Positions 8,079 to 17,253 are shown, counted from the stretch's first letter. The stretch is DNA of 64,000 nucleotides from Amylibacter sp. IMCC11727 (GCF_029854195.1 NZ_CP122960.1:2672001-2736000); one strand, 5' to 3'. Notes: generated by a model from the letters alone, not told the origin. Numbers and translations are program-made.

Positions 8079-9053
8079 ATGACAAATCAAACCATCCTCA
8101 TCACCTCTGCCACTGGCCGCATCGGCAAAGAACTTGTCGCCCGTTTGGCCACAGTGGATGGCATCACCACACGCGCCTGCTATTTCAGCGAAGACAAAGC
8201 GGACATGCTCACATCTCTGGGCGCGGACGAGGTGGTGAAATTTGACCTCTCCGATCCTGCCACTTGGGGCCCTGCCCTTGATGGTGTCACTGCCGTTTAC
8301 TCTGCCTCGCTCGATCCAATGCTCGAAGGCCACCTTGCGTTCTGCAAAGAACTGGGCAAACACCGCGACACGGTCAAACACGTGGTCCGCGTCAGCTGCA
8401 TGGGCGCCGACACCAACACGGCGTCCTATGACCCAGACCAACACGCATCGCGCGCAGGCGCGGGCATCCCGCTGATGCTGCAACACTACTGGTGGGGCGA
8501 AAAGGCATTGATCGACGCTGGCCTGAACGTCACCGCGCTGCGCAACAACTTTTTCATGAACCACCTTTTGAAAACCGATTGCGAAACCATCGACGCGGAG
8601 GGCTGGTTTTCAAATCCTCTTGGCGACATGCGCAACTCCTTCGTCGCCACCCGCGACATCGCCGAAGCCACCGCCGTCTGCCTCATCGAAGGGCCAGAAC
8701 GCCACGGCAATAAATTCTACGACATCACAGGCCCAGCGCCCCAATCCATGTCCGAAATCGCCGCCGATCTTGGCCGCGCCATGGGCAAAACCATCGAATA
8801 CCGCGCCCAATCCATGGTGGATTTCGAAAACGATTTCGGCGCAACCCGTGCCGAGTTTTTCGAATACCTCACCAACGGGTTTTACACACGCTGCAGCCCC
8901 GATTTTTACAATCTGACAGGCCACAAACCCACATCCTACTACGATTACCTCACCACCAAGGGCGCCAGCGGCGAAACAGGGCTAGAGGAATTGTACCAAG
9001 GCAACCTGTGGAAAAAAGGTGTGGATGCGATGAAAGACGCCGCAAAGGTGTAA
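8079..9053 (+). CDS. NmrA/atypical SDR NAD(P)-binding protein
   Basis: A 324-residue Rossmann protein of the NmrA-like atypical short-chain dehydrogenase group. The dinucleotide motif is TSATGRIGKELV (about residues 9-20). The catalytic Tyr-Lys pair of classical SDRs is not obvious, as is usual for NmrA-type redox sensors and isoflavone-reductase-like proteins. VVRVSCMGAD in the middle and TALRNNFFMNHLL follow the family pattern. The reaction is unknown; it may be an NAD(P)H-binding oxidoreductase or a redox sensor. It is a single gene with no obvious partners. Confidence 0.75.
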   Translation: MTNQTILITSATGRIGKELVARLATVDGITTRACYFSEDKADMLTSLGADEVVKFDLSDPATWGPALDGVTAVYSASLDPMLEGHLAFCKELGKHRDTVKHVVRVSCMGADTNTASYDPDQHASRAGAGIPLMLQHYWWGEKALIDAGLNVTALRNNFFMNHLLKTDCETIDAEGWFSNPLGDMRNSFVATRDIAEATAVCLIEGPERHGNKFYDITGPAPQSMSEIAADLGRAMGKTIEYRAQSMVDFENDFGATRAEFFEYLTNGFYTRCSPDFYNLTGHKPTSYYDYLTTKGASGETGLEELYQGNLWKKGVDAMKDAAKV

Positions 9054-9184
9054 TCACCAAAAGACTCAGAAAATGACTCGCCACGAATTGTTAACCAATA
9101 GTTTGTGCGAGCCAAATTCGACACTACGCTTTACGATCCTTGAAACACTCTTGTACTCAAATAAAATGGCATGAGGCGTGAAAT

Positions 9185-9640
9185 ATGGGTCCTACAAACA
9201 TGATCGTTCGCAAAGCCAAAACAACAGACGCGGCAGAAGCTATCTCTGTTATTCGATTGTCTATTTCCAAGCTGTGCGTCGCAGACCATAAAAATGATGC
9301 CTCTGAACTTTCTGGTTGGCTCTCCAACAAAACACTCACGCAATGGGTTCAATGGCTCGGTCGAGAAGACGCAATTTTGCTGGTTTTAGAAAAGGGAAAC
9401 AAATTGCTCGGTGTTGGAATGATCGACCACCAAGGTGAAATTTTGCTTAATTACGTCCATCCAGACAATCGGCTCACTGGTGTGAGTAAAACACTTCTAA
9501 CTGCGCTTGAGGAGGAGGCACGCGCATTGGGACTAACTTCTTGCTTTCTAAAAAGTACCATAACAGCCGCAAAATTCTATCAAAGTTGCGGTTACGTGCA
9601 GGGAAGCGCAGCTCGGCTCGAACTCGAAAAACAGCTATAA
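9185..9640 (+). CDS. GNAT-family N-acetyltransferase
   Basis: A 151-residue single-domain acetyltransferase: the N-terminal strand IVRKAKTTDAAEAISVIRLS, a central NYVHPDNRLTGVSKTLLTAL segment corresponding to the acetyl-CoA loop (motif A, although the usual Q/RxxGxG/A is degenerate), and the C-terminal AAKFYQSCGYVQ typical of GNAT proteins. The substrate is unknown. The gene is visibly A+T-richer than its neighbours, which may reflect transfer. The start at 9185 has a GAGGCG upstream; the ATG at 9200 is an alternative. Confidence 0.8.
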   Translation: MGPTNMIVRKAKTTDAAEAISVIRLSISKLCVADHKNDASELSGWLSNKTLTQWVQWLGREDAILLVLEKGNKLLGVGMIDHQGEILLNYVHPDNRLTGVSKTLLTALEEEARALGLTSCFLKSTITAAKFYQSCGYVQGSAARLELEKQL

Positions 9641-9645
9641 CCCAA

Positions 9646-10023
9646 TCACTCCCCCTTAAACTTCCGCATCGCGTCGCGCTCCTGACGATTGGGTCGCCCT
9701 GATCGCTCCGCCTCTGGATTGGGCACATACACGCCCTTCTCCTTCTTCACGGGTGGGGACAAATCCACATACAACGTCTGCGCCTCAACCGCTGGGCCAC
9801 GGCGTTCGCCGATGGCCACAACCTCAATCACGCGCACGTCGTCTTCCTTGGGGAACGTAATCACGTCCCCCGCCCCCACAGCCACGCTGCCTTTGGCGAT
9901 TTTTACGGAATTGATGCGACAATGCCCTGCGGCGATCATCTTTGCGCTCAATCCGCGCGATTTGAAAAACCGCGCGAACCACAGCCATTTGTCGATGCGG
10001 ATTGTCTCACGCGGTGCGTTCAA
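9646..10023 (-). CDS. S4-domain RNA-binding protein (Hsp15/HslR-like)
   Basis: A 125-residue protein with an N-terminal S4 RNA-binding fold (IRIDKWLWFARFFKSRGLSA, INSVKIAKGSVAVGAGD), related to heat-shock protein Hsp15. Hsp15 rescues stalled 50S subunits that carry peptidyl-tRNA. The C-terminal tail is basic and Arg/Lys-rich. The start ATG overlaps the stop of the SUV3-like helicase gene by 4 bp, so both are likely translated from one mRNA. The pairing fits RNA handling. Confidence 0.88.
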   Translation of the reverse strand: MNAPRETIRIDKWLWFARFFKSRGLSAKMIAAGHCRINSVKIAKGSVAVGAGDVITFPKEDDVRVIEVVAIGERRGPAVEAQTLYVDLSPPVKKEKGVYVPNPEAERSGRPNRQERDAMRKFKGE

Positions 10024-12752
10024 GATTTACCTTTAAGCGCCATCAAAGCCGCGAACGGGTTGTCTGGATCAATCGGCTTGTCTTTCTTTGGCGCAGGCTT
10101 GGAAGAATGCACCTTCGGCTTGCCACCTTGCGGCTTCTTACCTTTGCCTTTGGCTCCACCTTTGCCCGCTGGGCGCTGGTTGCGGCCTTGATCGGAGGGG
10201 CGCTTCTTCGGAACCCAACGGAAGGTATAAAACACTTCCATTTCCGCCTCTGCCGCCTCAGTCGGGGCTGCTTCTTCGGCAGGGGTGGCTTCTGCCGTGT
10301 CTGCAACAGGGGCATCTTCCGCTTTTGCTTCCGCGTTGCCCTCAACAACGGGCGCTGCCTCGGCAACCGCCTTCACCTTTTCACGCTCGCCCCGCTCCCC
10401 AGCATAGCCCAAGCCACCCATCAAATCGGCAAACTGCTCCAGCGTCATGCCCGTGATCGACAGCATATCTCCTGTGGCTTCAAACCCGCCACGTGTATCG
10501 ACCGCGCGCAGCATATCCGCCAGCCGCTCCAGCATATCAATGCGAATGGCCCGCTCCCCAGCCAAACGATAACCCGCACGCGGGTAATACCCATTTGGCG
10601 CACCAACAACCGCAGGAATGGTCACCAACCCTGCAGGCGGTGCTTCGGGGAATTCACCCAACCCTTCGCTCAGCGACCACAAAACCAAACGCAATCGCGT
10701 TGGGGCGGGTTTCAACATCAGGTGCTGGAAAATCGTAAACTGGCCAAACCGCACACCGTGTTTGCGCAGCAAAGACCGCGCATCTTGGTCCAGCGATTTC
10801 ACATCATCCGCAATAACAGACCGTGGAATAACCCCAAGGGATTCAATCAAACGGAACGCCACACCACGGGCCAACCCAACGATGGCTTCGTCGTTTTTCA
10901 TCGCGATCAGTGGCTCAAACGCGGCTTCAATCTTGCGATTGATGAAATGGCTCAAACGGCGGCGTACTTTTTCGGCCACATCTTCGCCCGCCTCCATATC
11001 CACAAAGGGTTCCACCATCGGGCTCATTGCATCGGCCCCAGCAACCAGTTTGCCCACGGCAAACTCGCCCCACATCAACCCGCCTTGTTCGGTGAAATCA
11101 AACTCCGTGTCTGGCGCGTTGTAAAATCGATCCGCCAACAGCTTGAATTGCGGCTGCAAGGCCTGCAACGCGGCAGAGCGCAAAGTCTTTGCCTCTTCGC
11201 CTGTGGCACTTGGGTCCATCTGAAAACGGAAGCCCGTCAATTTACCTGCGAATTGGCCCTCGATGGTCACTTCACCTTTGTCGTTTACGTCAGCCACAAG
11301 GCTCTCCTTCTGTTTCAACCGCCGCATCAACATGGATGTGCGGCGATCGACAAATCTTTGGGTCAGCGCGTTGTGCAACGCATCTGATAGGCGGTCTTCT
11401 ACTGCACGGGTTTCGCCGCGCCAATAGCTTTCATCAGAAACCCAGCCCTTTCGCTGAGCCACATAGGTCCATGTGCGGATAAACGCCAATCGTTTGGACA
11501 ATGTGTCGATATCCCCTTGCGGTTTATCTATGCGCGACACCCGATCCTGCAACCAACTGTGCGAAATCTCTCCGTCTTCGTGCAAAAACTCGAAAATGCG
11601 CTGCACAATGGCATTGTGTTCATTGCCGCTAACTTGACGAAAATCGGGGATTTGGCAGGTCTCCCACAACAATCGAACACTGGCAGGATCCGTGGCCCGC
11701 GCGGTTACATCCGCGATCTGGCTCAACGCTTGTAAGCTGCGATGATCATCCGCATCCCGTGCCCGTGCCAAAAAAGGATCATTCGCCGACTGCCCCAAAG
11801 ACGCAAGCAACGCCCCCACCGTGCCGAATTCCAGCCGCGAATTGCGCCACTGCAATTTCTTAATCGGCATAAACCGATGGGTCTCAATTGCTTCCACCAC
11901 TTCGGGTTCCAAGGGCGGCGCTTCCCCGGTCACCCCAAACGTCCCATCATTGGTGTGCCGCCCCGCACGCCCTGCAATCTGGCTCAACTCATTGGGCATC
12001 AATCGCCGCATCTTGCGCCCGTCAAATTTGCTCAAGGATGAAAACGCCACATGTTTCACATCCAAGTTCAGCCCCATGCCAATCGCATCCGTGGCCACCA
12101 AATACTCCACATCGCCGTTTTGATACATGTCCACTTGCGCATTGCGCGTGCGCGGGGACAACGCCCCCATGACCACCGCCGCACCGCCCTTTTGACGGCG
12201 CAACAATTCAGCAATGGCATAGACATTTTCCACCGAAAACCCAACAATCGCAGATCGCGCAGGCATGCGGCTGGTCTTTTTCGGCCCCGTATAGGTCAGC
12301 TTTGAAAACCGATCCCGCCGAATGAACTCTGCCTTGGGAACCAATTGCGCAATCACACTGCGCATGGTTTCCGCCCCTAAAAACAGGGTTTCATGTGTGC
12401 CCCGCATATGCAGCAATCGATCGGTAAACACATGGCCGCGCTCTGGATCGGCACACAACTGCACCTCGTCGATGGCCACAAAATCCGCATTCATCCCTTG
12501 GGGCATCGCTTCGACCGTACACACCCAATACTGCGCACGCGCGGGTAAAATCCGCTCTTCCCCTGTAATCAGCGCCACCACGGATGGTCCGCGCAACGCC
12601 ACCAGCTTGTCATAAATCTCCCGCGCCAACAGCCGCAACGGCAACCCGATCACACCCGTCTTATGCGCCAGCATTCGCTCTAACGCATAATGGGTTTTAC
12701 CAGTGTTGGTGGGGCCTAAAACCGCGCAGATACGGGACGGCAAATGACTCAT
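10020..12752 (-). CDS. SUV3-type superfamily 2 RNA/DNA helicase
   Basis: A 910-residue helicase related to mitochondrial SUV3/Mgs1, a widespread alphaproteobacterial family. Walker A GPTNTGKT is at residues 13-20 and Walker B-like DEVQ at 95-98. Motif VI (SQIAGRAGRHTNDG) is in the second RecA domain. The C-terminal third is helical, then strongly Ala/Glu-rich (roughly residues 770-840), ending in a Lys/Gly/Pro-rich basic tail likely to bind nucleic acid. SUV3 works in RNA turnover; a similar bacterial role is an inference. It overlaps the downstream S4-domain gene by 4 bp. Confidence 0.9.
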   Translation of the reverse strand: MSHLPSRICAVLGPTNTGKTHYALERMLAHKTGVIGLPLRLLAREIYDKLVALRGPSVVALITGEERILPARAQYWVCTVEAMPQGMNADFVAIDEVQLCADPERGHVFTDRLLHMRGTHETLFLGAETMRSVIAQLVPKAEFIRRDRFSKLTYTGPKKTSRMPARSAIVGFSVENVYAIAELLRRQKGGAAVVMGALSPRTRNAQVDMYQNGDVEYLVATDAIGMGLNLDVKHVAFSSLSKFDGRKMRRLMPNELSQIAGRAGRHTNDGTFGVTGEAPPLEPEVVEAIETHRFMPIKKLQWRNSRLEFGTVGALLASLGQSANDPFLARARDADDHRSLQALSQIADVTARATDPASVRLLWETCQIPDFRQVSGNEHNAIVQRIFEFLHEDGEISHSWLQDRVSRIDKPQGDIDTLSKRLAFIRTWTYVAQRKGWVSDESYWRGETRAVEDRLSDALHNALTQRFVDRRTSMLMRRLKQKESLVADVNDKGEVTIEGQFAGKLTGFRFQMDPSATGEEAKTLRSAALQALQPQFKLLADRFYNAPDTEFDFTEQGGLMWGEFAVGKLVAGADAMSPMVEPFVDMEAGEDVAEKVRRRLSHFINRKIEAAFEPLIAMKNDEAIVGLARGVAFRLIESLGVIPRSVIADDVKSLDQDARSLLRKHGVRFGQFTIFQHLMLKPAPTRLRLVLWSLSEGLGEFPEAPPAGLVTIPAVVGAPNGYYPRAGYRLAGERAIRIDMLERLADMLRAVDTRGGFEATGDMLSITGMTLEQFADLMGGLGYAGERGEREKVKAVAEAAPVVEGNAEAKAEDAPVADTAEATPAEEAAPTEAAEAEMEVFYTFRWVPKKRPSDQGRNQRPAGKGGAKGKGKKPQGGKPKVHSSKPAPKKDKPIDPDNPFAALMALKGKS

Positions 12753-12826
12753 GACAGGCAGCTTTCAATTCTTAAACCACCCCTACACGGAACCGTGCCG
12801 GCTCTCAACCAAAGACGTATACAGGC

Positions 12827-13393
12827 CTACAGCTCGACACCCTCAACCTGATCTTTCAACCGCTCTAACGCCGCTTTCACATCCGGTCGATGGGGGTGAA
12901 TTTTCTCTGCCTCTTGGTACACCCGCAACGCCGCCTCGGGCCGATCCATCCGCTCCATAATCATGCCAAGCCCAGCCAAAGCCCCGAAATGACGCGGCTC
13001 CAACAACAACGTCTGACGAATATCCGCAATGGACAGCCCATAGCGATCTGCCACGAACCACGCCGTTGCTCGCGCATTCCACCCTTCGGCAAAGTCTGGC
13101 GCATGGTCAATCAATGCTGAAAAATGGCCAATGGCTTCGTTCACATTGCCCTTGTCCATCTCCGCACGGCCCCGCTCCAGCAGATAATCCATGGATTTCG
13201 ACCCAGATTTCGACCATTGCGTCCAAATCTGTTTTTCGATGTCTTCCCAGCTGTTTTCATCCGCCACGAGCAAGTCTTCGAACAAATCATCCAGAGTTTG
13301 CGTTTGCGCTCCCACTGGACTTGCGGCAATCTGCGCCCCAAGACCAAAAATAATTGTGAAGATTAACGCCACGGCACGGTTTGCAGTTTTCAT
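12827..13393 (-). CDS. Exported TPR-repeat protein
   Basis: A 188-residue protein with a Sec signal peptide (residues 1-29, ending GAQTQT). Tandem tetratricopeptide repeats follow: RGRAEMDKGNVNEAIGHFSA, WNARATAWFVADRYGLSIAD, GALAGLGMIMERMDRPEAAL. TPR proteins are scaffolds for protein contacts, here probably in the periplasm. No enzymatic domain is visible. It is a single gene, divergent from the SCP2-like gene. Confidence 0.8.
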   Translation of the reverse strand: MKTANRAVALIFTIIFGLGAQIAASPVGAQTQTLDDLFEDLLVADENSWEDIEKQIWTQWSKSGSKSMDYLLERGRAEMDKGNVNEAIGHFSALIDHAPDFAEGWNARATAWFVADRYGLSIADIRQTLLLEPRHFGALAGLGMIMERMDRPEAALRVYQEAEKIHPHRPDVKAALERLKDQVEGVEL

Positions 13394-13468
13394 CTGGGGC
13401 CACCATCTTTACCAATACGTAACAATCTAGGCCAATTGTGCCAAAATGGAATACCGAAAGGATCAATC

Positions 13469-13759
13469 ATGAGTGATGTCATCAACCAAGCTGTAGAAGC
13501 TTTGAACGCAAAATTGGGCGGCGAAGGCTTTGACGGTTCTGTCAAAGTGGAAATCGCAGGCGAAGGCGCACTGATCGTGGACAGCAATGGCGCACGTGCA
13601 GGCGACGATGATGCAGATTGCACCTTGTCCGCAGATGCCGAAACATTTCAGGGCATGATGGACGGCTCCGTGAACCCGACATCCGCCTTCATGACAGGCC
13701 AGTTGTCCGTAGATGGCGACATGGGCGCTGCCATGAAACTCGGCACGCTGTTGTCCTAA
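13469..13759 (+). CDS. SCP2 sterol-binding domain protein
   Basis: A compact 96-residue SCP2-like domain: VNQ/INQAVEALNAKLG at the start, GALIVDSNGARAGDDDADCTL in the middle, and the family's hydrophobic C-terminal pattern with MTGQLSVDGDMGAAMKLGTL. Such single-domain proteins bind lipids or hydrophobic ligands. The ATG at 13469 has GAAAGGA upstream; an in-frame ATG at 13436 lacks support. The stop codon is immediately followed by the start of the lysophospholipase-like hydrolase, so the pair is coupled, suggesting lipid metabolism. Confidence 0.88.
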   Translation: MSDVINQAVEALNAKLGGEGFDGSVKVEIAGEGALIVDSNGARAGDDDADCTLSADAETFQGMMDGSVNPTSAFMTGQLSVDGDMGAAMKLGTLLS

Positions 13760-14683
13760 ATGACGAGCGCACCGCTTTACGCTGAACTCGAGCGCATGCC
13801 CGAAGGCGGGCAGGCGTTTTGGCGAACAGCCGCTGACGGGGTGCGTATTCGCACCGCCGTTTGGCATGGCAGCGGTGACAAAACGGTCCTGATTTTTCCG
13901 GGCCGTACCGAATTCATCGAAAAATATGGCGATGTGATCGCGCGGCTTCTGGATCGCAGCTATTCCGTCGCCATTATTGATTGGCGTGGCCAAGGCCTGT
14001 CAGATCGCCACCCAACCAAACGCGATATGGGCTGGGTGAAAGAATTCTCCGATTATCAGTTGGATGTTGCCGAACTGCTTGGCACTGTCAAAGATGCTGG
14101 CCTACCTGACCCATACGCCATGATCGGGCATTCCATGGGCGGCGGCATCGGTCTTCGCGCATTGCTGAATGATCTGCCCGTAGAAAAAGCGATTTTCAGC
14201 GGTCCCATGTGGGGCATCCATGTGGAACCCCACATGCGCATTCCTGCCGCGATTGTCGCAGGAATCGGCCCATCCATCGGATTTGGGGAAAAATTCGTCC
14301 CCTCAGGCAGCGATGCCTATTACGTGCTAACCGAACCGTTTGAAGGCAACGTTTTAACCAACGACGCCGATCAATTCGATGTCATGACCCGCCAGTTGCA
14401 GGCCCATCCCGAGCTTGGTCTTGGCGCACCGTCTATCCGCTGGTTCAACCGCGCGCGCCGCGAAACCGCCAAACTGGTGGCTGAAGCCCCAAGCAAACAC
14501 GATTGTCTCTGCCTGCTTGGCACGGATGAGGCCATCGTTTCAGTGCCTGCCATTCACGCCGTCATGGCAAAATGGCCCAACGGGAAACTGGTCGAAGTCC
14601 CGAACGCCCATCACGAGGTTCTGATGGAAGGACGCGAACAATTGGCACTGGTTTGGGCCGAAATCGACGCCCATCTGGCATAA
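13760..14683 (+). CDS. Alpha/beta hydrolase, lysophospholipase (PldB) type
   Basis: A 307-residue serine hydrolase. The nucleophile elbow GHSMGG has Ser125, the oxyanion region is FPGRTEFIEKYG, IDWRGQGLSDR follows, and the C-terminal NAHHEVLMEG holds the presumed catalytic His. It resembles COG2267 lysophospholipases. It starts at the base after the SCP2 stop codon. Lipid or monoacylglycerol esters are plausible substrates, but this is inferred from family and neighbour only. Confidence 0.88.
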   Translation: MTSAPLYAELERMPEGGQAFWRTAADGVRIRTAVWHGSGDKTVLIFPGRTEFIEKYGDVIARLLDRSYSVAIIDWRGQGLSDRHPTKRDMGWVKEFSDYQLDVAELLGTVKDAGLPDPYAMIGHSMGGGIGLRALLNDLPVEKAIFSGPMWGIHVEPHMRIPAAIVAGIGPSIGFGEKFVPSGSDAYYVLTEPFEGNVLTNDADQFDVMTRQLQAHPELGLGAPSIRWFNRARRETAKLVAEAPSKHDCLCLLGTDEAIVSVPAIHAVMAKWPNGKLVEVPNAHHEVLMEGREQLALVWAEIDAHLA

Positions 14684-14768
14684 CGGTTCCGCAAGTTTCC
14701 CTTTTCATTCGGGTCCAACCGCTCTAAAGCGGCGCATCGAATTCTATAATCCTCGAAAGGATTTCCCA

Positions 14769-15101
14769 ATGGCTACGCTCAAAGCAGGCGATCTCGCTGC
14801 TCTTATTTCTGGCTCCCCACGTATGGCGGTTGAATCCGTTGACGGGGACAACGTGTCCCTCGTGTGGTGCAACGAAGGTGTAATCCACCGCGACACATTT
14901 GACAAAATCCTGCTGAAACGCTGGGAAGTACGCGAAGGCGGCGACGACCGTGGTGGCAAACGCTTTGGCGGCGGAGACCGCGGTGGGGATCGCGGCGGAC
15001 GCGGCGGCTTTGGCGGCGGAGACCGTGGCGGCGATCGCAAAGGCGGCAAAACAGGCTGGGACGGCAAGCCACGCGAAAAATCGCACTTCCGCAAGGACTA
15101 A
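14769..15101 (+). CDS. YodC-type (DUF2158) protein with RGG/GGD-repeat tail
   Basis: A 110-residue two-part protein. Residues 1-53 match the small YodC/DUF2158 barrel (LKAGDLAALISGSPRMAVES, DGDNVSLVWCNEGV). Residues 57-100 are a low-complexity Gly/Arg/Asp tail with repeated GGDRGG and RGG units, resembling RGG-box RNA-binding regions. Binding to RNA is an inference from the tail. The gene is monocistronic with a good AAGGA-type ribosome site and a long structured 3' UTR containing three successive stem-loops. Confidence 0.8.
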   Translation: MATLKAGDLAALISGSPRMAVESVDGDNVSLVWCNEGVIHRDTFDKILLKRWEVREGGDDRGGKRFGGGDRGGDRGGRGGFGGGDRGGDRKGGKTGWDGKPREKSHFRKD

Positions 15102-15102
15102 A

Positions 15103-15166
15103 GCACTTTTTTCGTCAGAAAATTGTGCTGCGCACCCAAGCGATTTGCAAAATCGCTAAGGGCGCA
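15103..15166 (+). other. Structured 3' UTR with two stem-loops
   Basis: Directly after the YodC-RGG stop codon are two adjacent hairpins. The first pairs GCAC-TT-TTTTC with GAAAA-TT-GTGC (15103-15128). The second is a strong stem: TGCGC-A-CCC and GCGATTT pair with AAATCGC and GGGCGCA (15129-15166). A terminator hairpin follows 17 bp later. The arrangement could protect the mRNA or form a 3'-derived small RNA. Confidence 0.5.
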
Positions 15167-15183
15167 CTGCGAAAAAGAACATC

Positions 15184-15211
15184 AAAAAGGGCCGCAACAC
15201 TGGCCCTTTTT
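15184..15211. terminator. Bidirectional rho-independent terminator
   Basis: AAAAAGGGCC (15184-15193) pairs with GGCCCTTTTT (15202-15211) across an 8-nt loop. Both strands have a T tract, so it can end both the plus-strand YodC-RGG transcript and the convergent EI24 transcript, whose stop codon overlaps it. Confidence 0.85.
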
Positions 15212-15872
15212 ATTTGCCTGAAATCCGATGGAACAGGTGCGTAAACATCGCCGCGCCCAAGATTGGGATAATCAGGTTCAACACAGGCACCGTCAACGGC
15301 ACAGCCATCAACGTACCCGCAATCCAGATTTGTGGACGGTTGGCCTTGCGCAATGCTTTGCCTTCTTTGCGCCCAACACGGCGCACCGCCACCATCTGAA
15401 AATATTCACGACCCAGCAAAATCCCATTCACCACCCAAAACGCTACGGGAATGAACAAATACAGGATCAACGCAAACAGGTTCACCACGATCATCAACCC
15501 CAAAAACCCAAGGGAATCTATGATCGTTTCACCCATCCCAACTTTGCGCACAGGCCCAGCATTCGGATAATGACGCGCCTCCACCGCATCCATAATGCGA
15601 TCCAAGAACAGGCCGATAAACAAGGACGCCACAGGCACCATCAAAAAGATCGACAGCGCAAACATCCCAAAAATCGCAAAGCCATCAAGCACCGATGACA
15701 GCCATTCCAATTCCCCAAAATAAGGCAGGCTCACGGAATTGGGCAGCAACCACAAAACAAACAGCGTGGTCAAAACCAACAGCAAAACCGTCAGCCCCAC
15801 GCCGCGAAAAAACACGCCCATAAACTTCGGGTCGCTCATTTGCCCAATGGCTTTGAAAATATCGTCGATCAT
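15210..15872 (-). CDS. EI24/CysZ-like integral membrane protein
   Basis: A 220-residue membrane protein of the EI24 domain family (which includes CysZ sulfate transporters). Five to six hydrophobic segments are visible, beginning GVGLTVLLLVLTTLFVLWLL and ending VPVLNLIIPILGAAMF. The central signature PVASLFIGLFLDRIMDAVE and the loop NGILLGREYFQMVAVRR are typical. The ATG at 15872 overlaps the nitroreductase stop by one base and is preferred; an upstream ATG at 15887 is possible. Sulfate transport is not shown. Confidence 0.85.
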   Translation of the reverse strand: MIDDIFKAIGQMSDPKFMGVFFRGVGLTVLLLVLTTLFVLWLLPNSVSLPYFGELEWLSSVLDGFAIFGMFALSIFLMVPVASLFIGLFLDRIMDAVEARHYPNAGPVRKVGMGETIIDSLGFLGLMIVVNLFALILYLFIPVAFWVVNGILLGREYFQMVAVRRVGRKEGKALRKANRPQIWIAGTLMAVPLTVPVLNLIIPILGAAMFTHLFHRISGK

Positions 15873-16450
15873 CAGCTGCTGACCCATGTTGTGATTGCAT
15901 TCAAATCTGGCCGCTTACGTTCCGATGGCTCGCTTCGCACTGTTCCTATGTGCATGAACCCCGCCACATATTCTCCTGCGGCCAACCCAAGATGATCTTG
16001 CAAGAACGGTTCATCAAACGCCGCCCATCCCGTGATCCAATTCGCGCCCCATCCACTAGCCAGCGCGGCATTCAAAACAGATGTGCAACACGCCCCCACA
16101 GCCAAGGTTTGTTCCACCTCTGGGATCATATCCGTCTGTTTCAAACTTGCGACCACCGCAATACTCAACGGCGCATTGTCAAAAGAAAACCGCGCCTTGG
16201 CGACTTTGTCTTCGTCCAACCCCAGTGCCCGCGCACGATCCGCAACCGCGTCCCCCAATCGGTTCAGCGCCGCATCTTCCAGCACCAAAAACCGAAACGG
16301 CTCCAGCATCTTGTGATCAGGCACACGCGCACCTGCGGTCAGGATAACCTCGATCTCGGCACGGCTCGGCACTGGGGCAGTTAGCGTTTTGTGCGATACA
16401 GATCGGCGCTCCAAAAGAAAATTCAGCGCATCTTCATTACGTCTTGGCAT
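15872..16450 (-). CDS. Nitroreductase-family FMN oxidoreductase
   Basis: A 192-residue nitroreductase. The N-terminal FLLERRSVSHKTL corresponds to the FMN phosphate-binding RRS motif, ARVPDHKMLEPFRFLVLED follows, and GWGANWITGWAAF with a C-terminal HIGTVRSEPSERKRPD ends the fold. The protein resembles YdjA-type minimal nitroreductases, which reduce nitroaromatics or quinones with NAD(P)H. The physiological substrate is unknown. The gene lies between a GNAT gene and EI24 with almost no spacing, probably one operon. Confidence 0.87.
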   Translation of the reverse strand: MPRRNEDALNFLLERRSVSHKTLTAPVPSRAEIEVILTAGARVPDHKMLEPFRFLVLEDAALNRLGDAVADRARALGLDEDKVAKARFSFDNAPLSIAVVASLKQTDMIPEVEQTLAVGACCTSVLNAALASGWGANWITGWAAFDEPFLQDHLGLAAGEYVAGFMHIGTVRSEPSERKRPDLNAITTWVSS

Positions 16451-16453
16451 CTC

Positions 16454-17170
16454 TCACTCCAAAGTGGGATCAGACGCCACTCGAACCAGCGCGGTTAAAT
16501 CCGCAAGCCGTTCAATCTGGCGCCCTGTTTCATCAAAATTCTTTGGGTGTAACCAAGCCTGAAACGCTGCCTCCAGCGCGGGCCACTCTTTATCAATGGC
16601 CGCAAACCACGCCGTATCGCGATTGCGTCCTTTGTACATTGTTGCTTGGCGAAATACGCCTTCGTAAGACAGGCCGAGCCGTTGCGCCGCTCGTCGTGAT
16701 CCCGCATTCAGCGCATCGCATTTCCATTCATACCGACGATACCCCGCCTCAAACGCCCATTTCATCATCAGATACATGGCTTCGGTGGCGGCGCGGGTCC
16801 GCTGCAACGCTGGGGCCATATTGATATGCCCCACTTCGATGGACCCTGCATTCGGATCAATCCGCAAATAGGATGCAACCCCGCAAAAACGACCCAAATC
16901 CTTGTTCTTGATCGCGTAAAAATGCGGATCATCCAGCGCTGACATTTCCCGCACCCAACGGTGATATGTGGCCTGCGCATGAAACGGGCCATAAGGCAGG
17001 TAATCCCAAATCCCATCGCTCGTGTCCTCGGAATTGGCGCGGTAGAGATCGCCCACATGAATCTCGGCACTCATCCGTTCCAGCCGCGCATACTGTCCGT
17101 CTAACACCGCTCCGCTTGGCGCAGGGGGCGCCACCCAATCTTTTACGGGAAATCCAACAGGCTTAACCAT
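16454..17170 (-). CDS. GNAT acetyltransferase (RimJ/RimL-like)
   Basis: A 238-residue GNAT of the ribosomal-protein-acetyltransferase-like group (COG1670). Features are DGQYARLERMSAEIHVGDLY at the start, GVASYLRIDPNAGSIEVGHI and WKCDALNAGSRRAAQRLGLS, the last two being the strand-4/5 and acetyl-CoA segments. Family members acetylate N-termini or small amines. The ATG at 17170 is chosen over an upstream TTG. It is followed three bases later by the nitroreductase gene. Confidence 0.85.
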   Translation of the reverse strand: MVKPVGFPVKDWVAPPAPSGAVLDGQYARLERMSAEIHVGDLYRANSEDTSDGIWDYLPYGPFHAQATYHRWVREMSALDDPHFYAIKNKDLGRFCGVASYLRIDPNAGSIEVGHINMAPALQRTRAATEAMYLMMKWAFEAGYRRYEWKCDALNAGSRRAAQRLGLSYEGVFRQATMYKGRNRDTAWFAAIDKEWPALEAAFQAWLHPKNFDETGRQIERLADLTALVRVASDPTLE

Positions 17171-17253
17171 GCCCAAACCACTCTAAAAAATGCGTCATAT
17201 CCAAACAGATAAACACGCAGCATCAAAAGTCCATGGGCCGCGCCGAAAAACCC

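Noticed and set aside
10002..11387. Long plus-strand open frame antisense to the SUV3-like helicase
   Set aside because: The helicase frame on the minus strand has clear motifs; the plus-strand translation is Arg/His-rich with no domain and reflects codon bias of the opposite strand.
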